64,000 bases of DNA from Hylemonella sp. UBA6679 (lineage in GTDB: Bacteria > Pseudomonadota > Gammaproteobacteria > Burkholderiales > Burkholderiaceae_C): positions 1 through 64,000 of the forward strand of contig DKJZ01000069.1 in NCBI GenBank assembly GCA_002454975.1, read 5' to 3'. The notes beneath the pieces are model-generated. The model searched no databases. It was given only the letters and a program-made list of their open reading frames with translations, and was not told where the DNA came from. Positions 44,569 to 52,972 of the stretch are shown piece after piece. Made by a program: the position numbers and the translations under genes. Each line of letters begins with the position of its first letter. Positions within the stretch are counted from its first letter, which is position 1.

Positions 44569-45597
44569 ATGAAGAACTCGCCTTTGCACCCAACCTCGCA
44601 TGCCCACTCGGCACGTAGCCGGCGACACTGGGGGCTGCTGGCCGTGGTGGCAGCCCTGAGCACGGCAGTGGCTGGTTTTTCAGGCACTGTGCAGGCCCAA
44701 GCCTGGCCCGCCAAACCTGTGCGGGTGGTGGTGAACTTCCCGCCAGGTGGTGCTGCCGACCAAATCGCACGCAGCATTGCCCAGCCCTTGCAAGAAGCGC
44801 TGGGTCAGCCGGTGGTGGTGGAAAACCGTGGTGGGGCCAATGGCAACCTGGGCGGTGAGGTGGTGGCCAAATCGCCAGCCGATGGCTACACCCTGCTCAT
44901 GAGCTCGGGCGGCATGGTGTCGGTCAACCCGCACATCTACAGCAAGATGGCTTTCGACCCTGTCAAAGACCTCACCCCGGTGGCTTCGGCAGCCCGTGTC
45001 TTGGTGTTTTTGACCGTGCGCCCCACCCTGCCGGTGGACAACATCAAAGAGTTGATGGGCTACATCAAGGCCAACCCGGGCAAGTTGTCCTACGGCTCAG
45101 CAGGCAATGGCAGTTCGCCCCATTTGGCCGGTGAAATGTTCAAAAGCCAAGCGGGTTTGTTTGCGGTGCATGTGCCCTACCGTGGCGCAGCGCCTGCGCT
45201 GGTGGACCTTTTGGCTGGGCAAATTGACTACTACTTTGACCCGGGCATCGGCTTGAGCCAGGTGCGTGCTGGCAAGCTCAAGCTGCTGGCCGTGGGCAGC
45301 ATGAAACGCTCGCCCCTGTTCCCCAATGTGCCCACCTTGAACGAGGCCGGTTTGACCAACTTTGATGCCGACACCGTGTTTGGTTTTTACGCGCCGAGCG
45401 GCACACCTGCGCCAGTCATCAACAAGCTCAACGCTGAGATCAACCGAATTTTGGCCACTGCAGCGGTGAAAGAGAAAATTGCAGCACTCGGTGGAGAGGC
45501 CCTGCCCCTGTCGCCGGCTGAATTTGCCAGCAAAGCCATGGACGACTCCAAGCGCTTTGGCGCCATCATCAAAGAGCGCAACATCGTCGGCGACTGA
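44569..45597 (+). CDS. Bug/TctC family tripartite tricarboxylate transporter binding protein
   Basis: Periplasmic solute-binding protein of the very large betaproteobacterial Bug family. The 342-residue product has a long N-terminus with a signal peptide (cleavage near QAQA, about residue 45), then the family motifs WPAKPVRVVVNFPPGGAADQ, VVVENRGGANGNLG and KSPADGYTLL. It follows iorB by 41 bases with AAGGAG upstream, so it may bring in a substrate for that pathway. No TctA/TctB membrane genes are nearby. Confidence 0.92.
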   Translation: MKNSPLHPTSHAHSARSRRHWGLLAVVAALSTAVAGFSGTVQAQAWPAKPVRVVVNFPPGGAADQIARSIAQPLQEALGQPVVVENRGGANGNLGGEVVAKSPADGYTLLMSSGGMVSVNPHIYSKMAFDPVKDLTPVASAARVLVFLTVRPTLPVDNIKELMGYIKANPGKLSYGSAGNGSSPHLAGEMFKSQAGLFAVHVPYRGAAPALVDLLAGQIDYYFDPGIGLSQVRAGKLKLLAVGSMKRSPLFPNVPTLNEAGLTNFDADTVFGFYAPSGTPAPVINKLNAEINRILATAAVKEKIAALGGEALPLSPAEFASKAMDDSKRFGAIIKERNIVGD

Positions 45598-45616
45598 CGC
45601 GCGCAAGCACATGGCC

Positions 45617-46240
45617 TCAAGGCCCGGCGAGTTGACGCAAACCTGCTGGGTCGATGAGGCGCAAATTGCGGCCGGTACCGCTGATGAGGTGCTGGTCGCG
45701 CAAATGGCGCAACACCCTGGAAAACGTCTCGGGCGCAATACCCAGCTGCGCTGCAATCAGGCGCTTGCGCTGGGCGAGCATGACAGCCATGCCGTCGTCG
45801 CCACCCGGGTCGGCCTGGTTGAGCAACCATTCCGCACAGCGGGCATCGGCATCTTTGACCAATCGGCTCACGGCCAACTCGCTTTGCATGCGGTGCGCCT
45901 TGGCCACATCGTGCAACACCGAGGCCATCAGTTCGGGCATGTCGGCCATCATGGCCTTGAAAGCCGACAGCGCAATCACATGCAGCGCCACAGGGGTTTG
46001 AGCCACCGCATCGACCACGTGGTGTTTGTGCAGCACCACCGCGCTGGCATCAAGCCAAATGGGGCCTTCCACATCACCCAAATGGTGGGACAGCTCTTGG
46101 GCATCGAGCACTCCCAAAGCGACCCGACCCGAGGCCAAAAACATCACGCCTGACGGTTTACCCCCGCGGCGAAACACCACGCTACCAGGCGTGTAATGGC
46201 GAATTTTGTGCGGCAGTTTGTCCAGGACATTGATGTACAT
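45617..46240 (-). CDS. Crp/Fnr-type transcription regulator
   Basis: 207 residues from ATG 46240 (a GTG at 46249 is possible). There is an N-terminal cyclic-nucleotide-binding-like beta roll (YTPGSVVFRRGGKPSGVMFLASGRV) and a C-terminal winged helix with recognition segment RLIAAQLGIAPETFSRVLRHL. Only one cysteine is visible (ARCAEWLL), so an Fnr iron-sulfur cluster is unlikely. It lies 56 bases after the glycerate kinase gene on the same strand and may be cotranscribed. Confidence 0.9.
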   Translation of the reverse strand: MYINVLDKLPHKIRHYTPGSVVFRRGGKPSGVMFLASGRVALGVLDAQELSHHLGDVEGPIWLDASAVVLHKHHVVDAVAQTPVALHVIALSAFKAMMADMPELMASVLHDVAKAHRMQSELAVSRLVKDADARCAEWLLNQADPGGDDGMAVMLAQRKRLIAAQLGIAPETFSRVLRHLRDQHLISGTGRNLRLIDPAGLRQLAGP

Positions 46241-46296
46241 GGCCTGCACTTTGCACCGAGGCCAGCAGCCGCTTTTTGAGCCAAATCAAGTTCTCG

Positions 46297-47637
46297 TCAG
46301 AGGATGAGCACAGCCCTGAAGTCGTTGACATTGGTGTGGGTGGGGCCCGTGATCACCAGGTCGTCGAGCGGCTTGAAAAACCCATAGGCGTCATTGCTGT
46401 CGAGGTACTTGGCCACCTTCATGCCCTGGGCCTGCGCACGGCTCAAGGTGTCGGGGGCAACAAAAGCGCCAGCGTTGTCTTCCATGCCGTCGATGCCATC
46501 GGTGTCCGCCGCCAGCGCCCACACGCCAGGCTGGCCTTGCAGGGCCTGGGCCAAGCCCAGACAAAACTCACCTGCGCGACCGCCCTTGCCGCGCGGCTGT
46601 CCGGCTGGAACTGGGCGCACGGTGACGGTGGTTTCTCCGCCGCTCAAAATCACGCAGGGCCGATCGAACGGCTGGCCCCGGAGTGCCACCGCGCGCGCCA
46701 ACGCGGCGTGAACCTTGCCCACCTCGCGCGACTCGCCCTCCATCTCATCGCTCAAGATGTAGGCCTGCAAGCCCGCCTGACGCGCCAAGGCAGCTGCAGC
46801 CTCCAGCGATTCTTGTGGCGTGGCCATCATGTGAACGCGGTGTCCATCAAACAGCGGGTTGCCCGGTTTGGGTGTTTCCAAAGCTGATTTGAGCAACAAA
46901 TCACGCACAGAGTCAGGCACAGCAATGCGGTATCGCTCCAAAATTGATAGCGCATCGGCACATGTGGTGGCATCGGGCACGGTGGGGCCGCTGGCAATCA
47001 CCGATGGGTCGTCGCCAGGCACATCGCTGATGCTCAGCGTGACCACCCGGGCGGGTGCGCAAGCGGCGGCCAGGCGCCCGCCTTTGATGCGCGAGAGGTG
47101 CTTGCGCACACAGTTCATCTCACCAATGTTGGCCCCGCTTTCGAGCAAAGCCTGGTTGATGGCTTGTTTTTGCGCAAAGCTCAAGCCCTCGGCAGGCAAG
47201 GTCAGCAAGGAAGAGCCACCACCCGAGATCAGGCACAGCACCAGGTCGTCAGGCCCCAGGCCCTGCACCGACTGCAAAATGCGCTGCGCAGCGGCTAAGC
47301 CAGCGGCATCGGGCACCGGGTGCGAGGCCTCCACCACCTCGATGCGCTGCGCCAAGCCCGCCGGGCGCGGGGGGGTGTGGCCGTAGCGGGTGACCACCAT
47401 GCCTTGCAGCGGCGCGTCTGCTGGCCACAAGGCCTCCAAGGCCTGCGCCATGGCGCCTGCAGCCTTGCCCGCACCAATCACGACCGTGCGCCCCTTGGCT
47501 GGGTCGGGGGGCGCAGGCAAGTGCGCTGCCATGCTGAGCAAAGGCTGCGCGCGCGCCACAGCCGCGTCAAACAAAGCCGAAAGAAAGGCACGAGGCTGCG
47601 CTGCCGGGTCAGGCAGGTGGGAGACGGGTTCGGTCAT
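46297..47637 (-). CDS. Glycerate 2-kinase, MOFRL family
   Basis: Phosphorylates glycerate, as in the glycerate end of glyoxylate or tartronate metabolism (GckA/TtuD type). The 446-residue protein starts MTEPVSHLPDPAAQPRAFL and has CLISGGGSSLLTLP, KHLSRIKGGRLA, SDVPGDDPSVIASGPTVPD and the C-terminal MOFRL signature SGGETTVTVRPVPAGQ with RGKGGRAGEF. I start at ATG 47637; the open frame to 47748 reads the divergent promoter region and is not conserved-looking. Confidence 0.94.
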   Translation of the reverse strand: MTEPVSHLPDPAAQPRAFLSALFDAAVARAQPLLSMAAHLPAPPDPAKGRTVVIGAGKAAGAMAQALEALWPADAPLQGMVVTRYGHTPPRPAGLAQRIEVVEASHPVPDAAGLAAAQRILQSVQGLGPDDLVLCLISGGGSSLLTLPAEGLSFAQKQAINQALLESGANIGEMNCVRKHLSRIKGGRLAAACAPARVVTLSISDVPGDDPSVIASGPTVPDATTCADALSILERYRIAVPDSVRDLLLKSALETPKPGNPLFDGHRVHMMATPQESLEAAAALARQAGLQAYILSDEMEGESREVGKVHAALARAVALRGQPFDRPCVILSGGETTVTVRPVPAGQPRGKGGRAGEFCLGLAQALQGQPGVWALAADTDGIDGMEDNAGAFVAPDTLSRAQAQGMKVAKYLDSNDAYGFFKPLDDLVITGPTHTNVNDFRAVLIL

Positions 47638-47748
47638 GGTGCATCCATAAAAGGGTTGCGTAAACGCTCGAAATACACAAGCATTGTGCCGCTGGCTTGG
47701 TGAGGGATTGTTGCCTGGCTGGTTGTGGTTGATCTGACGAAGGAGCAC

Positions 47749-48261
47749 ATGATGACTTGGAACCCCTCACGACGCACCTGGCTGGGCTGGACGGGCGCCG
47801 GCCTGTCGGCCTGGTTGGCGGGCTGCAGCACCCCACCACCGCCCCAGCCTCAGGTCTCGATCAAACCCGCGCCACCACCTGCGCCCCCCGTGGCTGCTGC
47901 GCCCGAGGTGCTCACCCACATCTCGCAAGCGCAAACCCCACTGGACTACCGGCGCGATGCGGCCAGCCACCTTTACCAGCGCAACGCCGAGCGTATTTTC
48001 AAAGGCAAATTGCCACCCCTGCTCTATGCCGTGGGCGTGCTGCAAGTGCAGCTTGACCGACGAGGCCAGGTCACCGCCACCCAGTGGATGCGCGCCCCAC
48101 AACATGCCCCGGAGGTGATGGCCGACATCGAGCGCACCGTGCGTCAGGCTGCGCCATTTCCAGCCCCCACCAAGCTCGGGCAAGTGACCTACACCGACAC
48201 TTGGCTGTGGCACAAAAGCGGGCGCTTTCAACTCCACACCCTCACCGAGGGGCAAACCTGA
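47749..48261 (+). CDS. Lipoprotein with TonB-like C-terminal region and Tat-like leader
   Basis: 170 residues. The leader PSRRTWLGWTGAGLSAWLAGC has a twin-arginine motif (SRRTWLG) and a lipobox (LAGC), so it looks like a Tat-exported lipoprotein. A Pro-rich linker follows, then about 100 residues with VGVLQVQLDRRGQVTATQWMR, similar to the TonB C-terminal fold. AAGGAG at 47740 supports ATG 47749 or 47752. Role unknown. Confidence 0.7.
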   Translation: MMTWNPSRRTWLGWTGAGLSAWLAGCSTPPPPQPQVSIKPAPPPAPPVAAAPEVLTHISQAQTPLDYRRDAASHLYQRNAERIFKGKLPPLLYAVGVLQVQLDRRGQVTATQWMRAPQHAPEVMADIERTVRQAAPFPAPTKLGQVTYTDTWLWHKSGRFQLHTLTEGQT

Positions 48262-48304
48262 ACCACAAAGCAAGGCCGCACGCCGCAAGCGCTGTTTAAC
48301 TCGT

Positions 48305-48310
48305 TAGAAT
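48305..48310 (+). promoter_or_regulatory. Candidate -10 box of tRNA-Ser
   Basis: TAGAAT lies 11 bases before the mature tRNA 5' end. A -35 is not clear. Confidence 0.45.
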
Positions 48311-48320
48311 ACGCGCTGAC

Positions 48321-48410
48321 GGAAGCGTGGCAGAGCGGTTGAATGCACCGGTCTTGAAAACCGGCGATGTTTTACGACATCCGTGAGTTCGAATCTCACC
48401 GCTTCCGCCA
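48321..48410 (+). tRNA. tRNA-Ser (anticodon UGA)
   Basis: A 90-base class II tRNA with acceptor stem GGAAGCG/CGCTTCC, an anticodon arm CCGGT-CTTGAAA-ACCGG giving TGA, a long variable arm (ATGTTTTACGACAT), T-arm GTTCGAATC and an encoded CCA end. It reads UCA and other UCN codons. Confidence 0.97.
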
Positions 48411-48433
48411 CCCACCCCCAGCAGGGGGTCGCA

Positions 48434-49414
48434 TCAAACCCCCGCCACATCCACCACCACATTGCCAAAGGCACCGGCTTCGACGGCTTCGTGGGCTTGC
48501 ACGATGTCTGCAAGCTTGAAGCGTGGGCCGATGGTGTGTTGCAAGGCCCGGGCTTCGAGCAAGTCGCTCAAACGGGTCAAGCCGTCGCGTCGGTCTTGAG
48601 CCAGCAGGTCGTACACCAGAAAAAATTTGAGCTGGACAGACGCGTAAAGAAACTGCCGGAAAGGCAGCGCCACCTCAAGGGCGTTGGAGCCATAACAAAC
48701 CAGCTGGCCATGGCGTGCCAGTGCGCCTTGTGCTGCGATGTTGGCGGTGCTGGAGAGGTCCATGTCGATGATGACGTCCACCCCGCGTTGCTCTGTGAGG
48801 GCTTTGATGCGCTCGGCCACCGCCTCGGTTTTGTAATTGATCACCTCGTGTGCGCCAGCTGCGCGGGCGTGCGCAATTTTGTCTGTGGAACCGGCCGTAC
48901 CGATCACATGCGCGCCGCGCAAGCGGGCAATTTGCGTGGCGTAGTGGCCCACGGCTGAACCAGCGCCCACCACCAGCACCTGCTTGTCGCGCACATCGCC
49001 CGCCAAATTCAAGGCCTGCAGCGCGGTCAGGGCAGGAATGCCCAAGCACGCACCAGCGGCCAGGTCGATGTGGTCGGGCAAAAGCACAGCTTGCTGAGCT
49101 GGCAAAACAATGAACTCTGCGGCTGTGCCCATGGGGCGCTGCCACTGGCCGTTCCAGACCCAAACGCGCTCGCCCTCGCGCGCGGGGCTCACGCCAGCAC
49201 CCACGGCGTCAATGAAACCAGCACCGTCGCTGTGGGGCACGATGAAAGGATCGGTGATGGCGCGCGCACGGCGTGATTTAACGTCCGAAGGGTTCACACC
49301 TGAGGTGTGCAAACGCACACGAACCTCGCCAGGGCCAGGCACGGGGGTGGGCAACTCACCCACGGTCAACACATCACGGGCCTCACCAAGGCGGTTGTAC
49401 CAAGCTGCTTGCAT
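48434..49414 (-). CDS. MDR-family NADPH:quinone reductase-like oxidoreductase
   Basis: 326 residues from ATG 49414 (MQAAWYNRLGEARDV), which has AGAGAAGAG upstream; the frame runs back to 49498 through the upstream terminator. It has the medium-chain GroES-like fold with SGVNPSDVKSRRAR and the cofactor fold VLVVGAGSAVGHYATQIA. Catalytic zinc cysteines are missing, as in zeta-crystallin-like quinone reductases. The exact substrate is unknown. Confidence 0.9.
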   Translation of the reverse strand: MQAAWYNRLGEARDVLTVGELPTPVPGPGEVRVRLHTSGVNPSDVKSRRARAITDPFIVPHSDGAGFIDAVGAGVSPAREGERVWVWNGQWQRPMGTAAEFIVLPAQQAVLLPDHIDLAAGACLGIPALTALQALNLAGDVRDKQVLVVGAGSAVGHYATQIARLRGAHVIGTAGSTDKIAHARAAGAHEVINYKTEAVAERIKALTEQRGVDVIIDMDLSSTANIAAQGALARHGQLVCYGSNALEVALPFRQFLYASVQLKFFLVYDLLAQDRRDGLTRLSDLLEARALQHTIGPRFKLADIVQAHEAVEAGAFGNVVVDVAGV

Positions 49415-49482
49415 GTCTCTTCTCTCTGTTGATGGCATGTAAATATTTTGCCTGCTCGCCAAGCTGTCTGGGCCAGGCAAAC

Positions 49483-49506
49483 AAAAAAGCCCGGACAAGC
49501 CGGGCC
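49483..49506 (-). terminator. Terminator after the cytochrome P460 gene
   Basis: GCCCGG/CCGGGC (49489-49494 with 49500-49505) is followed on the - strand by TTTTTTGT. It lies just after the P460 stop and ends that transcript before the quinone reductase. Confidence 0.8.
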
Positions 49507-49527
49507 AGGAGATGTGTGACAGACGTT

Positions 49528-50166
49528 TTATTGGCTGATGCTGTGCAAGGCCACCACGTCATGCGAGGTCAGTGGTCGCGTGGTTTTGAGCGTGGCGAGC
49601 ACTTGGTCAGCGCGCCATGCGCTGGTTTTCTGGGTGGCAAAGTACTCGTCGTAACGGTGCACAAAATCTTTGCTGGCCACAGGCAGGTGGCAGGCGCGGC
49701 AAGAGTCGGTGCTGGCCGTGCTCTTGTCACCCGTGGGGGTGTAGGCCGAATAAATCCAGTTGCCGTTGGCCAATGCAGGCGCGGCTTTGTCGCCCCAACC
49801 CTCGTTTTTGCCCTGAACAAAGACGCTCAGCAACTTGTCTTTGACCAGCTTGCCATCCGCGCCACGCTTGAGGGTGCCATCGGGGTTGGCTGCCGCAGCG
49901 TAGTTTTCCATCACAAAGACCGAGCCCATGGGGAAGCCCTTGGCAGCTGTGCCACCCTTCTTGGCCACGGGGTTCATGTAAATTTCTCGGACCTGTTTGG
50001 CATCGGGGCGCTGGATCTCAGACAGGAATTTTGGCCAAGTTTTGTAGTCGGCGGGCAAGGGCAATTCGCCATCGTTCATGGCCACTGGCTTAGGGGGCGT
50101 GCTGGTACAGGCCGTCAGGGCAAGCAGGCTCAGGCCCAGCAGCGACATCAAAATGCTTGGTTTCAT
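49528..50166 (-). CDS. Cytochrome P460-like c-heme lipoprotein
   Basis: 212 residues from ATG 50166. There is a lipoprotein leader (LGLSLLALTAC), then the cytochrome_P460 fold (EIYMNPVAKKGG, FPMGSVFVMENY, GWIYSAY-like GNWIYSAYTPTGD) and one c-type heme site CRACH (about residue 175). Relatives oxidise hydroxylamine or bind NO, but many are uncharacterised. It is a single-gene unit between the kinase operon and a terminator. The frame also has an ATG at 50226, without a leader of export type. Confidence 0.88.
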   Translation of the reverse strand: MKPSILMSLLGLSLLALTACTSTPPKPVAMNDGELPLPADYKTWPKFLSEIQRPDAKQVREIYMNPVAKKGGTAAKGFPMGSVFVMENYAAAANPDGTLKRGADGKLVKDKLLSVFVQGKNEGWGDKAAPALANGNWIYSAYTPTGDKSTASTDSCRACHLPVASKDFVHRYDEYFATQKTSAWRADQVLATLKTTRPLTSHDVVALHSISQ

Positions 50167-50278
50167 GGTGTTTGTTGTGAGTGCACGGAACATCCCGTTT
50201 GCCAACAATACGCCTCTTGAGCGCACACCAAAGGCTTAAAAAGCAGGCTAAAGAGGCGCTCTTTAAGCGGCGACAAAC

Positions 50279-52972
50279 TCAAGCCAACAAAGCACTGATT
50301 TCTTGCAAGATGAGCTGGGCACTGGCATCGGTGGTCACCAGCCGGCAGCGCGCGGGCATGGCATCAACCACTTCATGCGGTTGTGCCGCCAAAATCAGCA
50401 AAGGGCAAACTTGCTGCGCCTGCAACTGCTCAGACAGGGCCCAACCGTCGAGCCCTGGCAGATTAGCGGGCAACACCACCACATCGGGCGCTGGGTCGGC
50501 ACGCTGGATGTCCAAAGCACGCTGCGCGGAGTTGGCCACTTTGACCTTGTAGCTGGCTTTCAAAACGCTGTGCATCCAACTCAGGCGATCGGGCTCGCTG
50601 TGCACCACCAGCACCACTGGTTTATCGCGGTTTTGTGGTGGACGCGCAGGAATCCAGCGCACCAGGGCGCGCATGAGAATCTCTGGTTCGATGGGCTTGG
50701 CCACGAAGTCGTCCATGCCAGACTCCAGGCATGCCTCGCGGTCTGCAGGCATGGCATTGGCTGTCATGGCCACCACGGGCAAGTGCCGCCAATCTGAACG
50801 CGCGCGGATGGCTCGGGTGGCGGTCAGCCCGTCCATCACGGGCATTTGCATGTCCATGAGCACCAGGTCAAACCGGTGTTGGTTGATCATCTCCAAAGCT
50901 TGCTGGCCATCACCGGCCACCAGCACCTCAACACCTGCGCTGCGCAGCAGGCCTGAGGCCACCTCTTGGTTGATGAGGTTGTCTTCCACCAGCAACACGC
51001 GCGCACCTTGCAAGCCTACAGGGCTTTGCGCAAGTGCCGTCGTCAAGCCAGCTGGGGCTGCCATGTCTGATTTACGCAGCCTGGCAGTGAACCAGAAGGT
51101 CGAGCCCTGGCCAGGCGCGCTGTGCACCCCCACTTGACCATCCATCAAAGCCGCAATGCGCTTGCAGATGGCCAGCCCCAGGCCAGTGCCCCCAAATTTG
51201 CGGGTGGTGGAGGTGTCGGCCTGCTGAAAACTTTGGAACAGGCGGCTGACCTCTTCCTCGTTCATGCCAATGCCAGTGTCTTGCACCGAGAATTTCAAAA
51301 TCGCATCTTGCGCAGCGTCTTGCACCACGTCGACCAAAATTTTGATGTGGCCGCGCGTGGTGAACTTCACGGCGTTGTTGGCGTAATTCACCAAAATTTG
51401 ACCAATGCGCAAAGGGTCGCCCACCAGATGCAGGGGCACACCGGGGGCCACATCGAGTTGCAGGCTCAGGCCTTTGTCATGGGCTTTGTCGCCAATCAGG
51501 TTGACCACATTGCTGAGCACCTTGCTCAGGTCGAGGTGGATTTGCTCCAAAGCCATTTGCCCAGCCTCGACTTTGGAGAAATCCAAAATATCGTCGATCA
51601 CACCAAGCAAATGCTGACCCGACTGCTGCAGCTTGGTGACATAGCCCACCTGCTGGGTGTCCATGGGGGTTTGCAACAAGAGGTGCGACAGGCCAAGCAC
51701 CGCGTTCATGGGTGTGCGGATTTCATGGCTCATGTTGGCCAAAAATTCACTCTTGGCACGGTTGGCGCGCTCGGCCGCATCTTTGGCCTCACGCATGCTC
51801 ACCTCAGCCTGCTTGAGCTGGGTGATGTCAAAAATCACACCAATCATGCGTTCGGGTTTGCCTTGCTGGCTCCAGGTCAAGGTGGCTGCGCAGCGCAAGG
51901 TGCGATGCTGGGCATCGGGCATGGTGATTTCAAACTCTGTTTGCAAAGATTGACCTTGCTTCAAAGCGTCTAAAAACACCTGCGCTGTGGCGCGACGTTG
52001 TGCTTGCGGAATTCGCTTGGCCAAGTGGCGAATACTTGTCGATGTGCTGTGCGGCAAGATGTTGAAAATTTGCAGCATCTGCGCATCCAACTCGAGGCGA
52101 CCGGTGTTGAGGTCGACCTCCCACACGCCGATGTCGGCAGCGCCAGCGGCCAGCTCCAAACGGCTGGCTGTTTTAACCAGGTTTTGCTCGGTTTGCTTAC
52201 GCTGGGTGATGTCGGTGCGAACTGCAATGAACTCTGCGGGCAGGCCGTTGGCATCCAGGCAAGGCACGATGGTGGTGGCCGTCCAAAACAGCTGCCCTGA
52301 TTTGCTGCGGCTGCAGATCTCGCCCTTCCAGACATCGCCGCCTTTGATGGTGCGCCAGAGCTGGTCGTAAAAACTGTCGCTGTGCAAGCCTGAGCGCAGG
52401 ATGTTGTGGTCTTGCCCCATCAGCTCGGGCAAGCTGTAGCCACTGATTTCACAGAATTTGTCGTTGGCGTAGCGAATGGCGCCGCTGGCAGTGGTGACGC
52501 TCACGATGGTGTGCTGGTCCAGCGCAAACTGCTGGTTGTCACGCTCGCGCCGGCTGTCTTCTCGTTGGCGCACCACATCGCCAAGCAAGTTCGACAAGCC
52601 TTCCAAACTGGTGGCCTGATCCGAAGGTTGAGCAACGCGGCCCAGCAAGTTGTCAGCCGTGCTTTGCAAGGAGGCAATGGCGCGCTCACGGCTTTCGAGC
52701 TCACCGCGCAGCTTGGCGTTGAGCAGGCTCATCTCGTCTGAGCTGATGACCAAGCTGCGCGTGCGCAAAATCAAGTCGCGGTCGTACTGCTCGTAAGTGA
52801 GTTCCACACGCTTGAACAAAGCAGGCAGCCCCTGAACCAACAAAGCCAAATCGGGGCTGAGCGTGGCGGGGTTTATCTCTTGGCATTGCGCCAAGGCGCG
52901 GGTCAACACCTCGTCGTCTTCAATGCCTATTTGACGCAGTTGCCGCTTAAGACCTCGGTGCATGCTGCTCAC
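50279..52972 (-). CDS. Hybrid sensor histidine kinase with PAS domains and receivers
   Basis: 897 residues: an N-terminal region with coiled parts (1-145), a PAS/PAC (about 150-270, ANDKFCEISGYSLPELMGQDH), a second PAS (about 280-395), HisKA with the phosphoacceptor in FLANMSHEIRTPMNAVLG (about residue 417), HATPase (about 515-630, VGTGLGLAIC-type GGTGLGLAICKRIAAL), a complete receiver (about 650-765, LVLMDMQMPVMDG) and a C-terminal receiver-like domain where the acceptor site reads VVVLPANLPGLDGW, with Pro in place of Asp, so it cannot be phosphorylated normally. It follows the FIST gene with a 4-base overlap. Confidence 0.93.
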   Translation of the reverse strand: MSSMHRGLKRQLRQIGIEDDEVLTRALAQCQEINPATLSPDLALLVQGLPALFKRVELTYEQYDRDLILRTRSLVISSDEMSLLNAKLRGELESRERAIASLQSTADNLLGRVAQPSDQATSLEGLSNLLGDVVRQREDSRRERDNQQFALDQHTIVSVTTASGAIRYANDKFCEISGYSLPELMGQDHNILRSGLHSDSFYDQLWRTIKGGDVWKGEICSRSKSGQLFWTATTIVPCLDANGLPAEFIAVRTDITQRKQTEQNLVKTASRLELAAGAADIGVWEVDLNTGRLELDAQMLQIFNILPHSTSTSIRHLAKRIPQAQRRATAQVFLDALKQGQSLQTEFEITMPDAQHRTLRCAATLTWSQQGKPERMIGVIFDITQLKQAEVSMREAKDAAERANRAKSEFLANMSHEIRTPMNAVLGLSHLLLQTPMDTQQVGYVTKLQQSGQHLLGVIDDILDFSKVEAGQMALEQIHLDLSKVLSNVVNLIGDKAHDKGLSLQLDVAPGVPLHLVGDPLRIGQILVNYANNAVKFTTRGHIKILVDVVQDAAQDAILKFSVQDTGIGMNEEEVSRLFQSFQQADTSTTRKFGGTGLGLAICKRIAALMDGQVGVHSAPGQGSTFWFTARLRKSDMAAPAGLTTALAQSPVGLQGARVLLVEDNLINQEVASGLLRSAGVEVLVAGDGQQALEMINQHRFDLVLMDMQMPVMDGLTATRAIRARSDWRHLPVVAMTANAMPADREACLESGMDDFVAKPIEPEILMRALVRWIPARPPQNRDKPVVLVVHSEPDRLSWMHSVLKASYKVKVANSAQRALDIQRADPAPDVVVLPANLPGLDGWALSEQLQAQQVCPLLILAAQPHEVVDAMPARCRLVTTDASAQLILQEISALLA

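Noticed and set aside
47638..47748. Upstream extension of the glycerate kinase
   Set aside because: It reads the divergent promoter region and the Shine-Dalgarno of the lipoprotein gene; MTEPVSHL is the family-like start.
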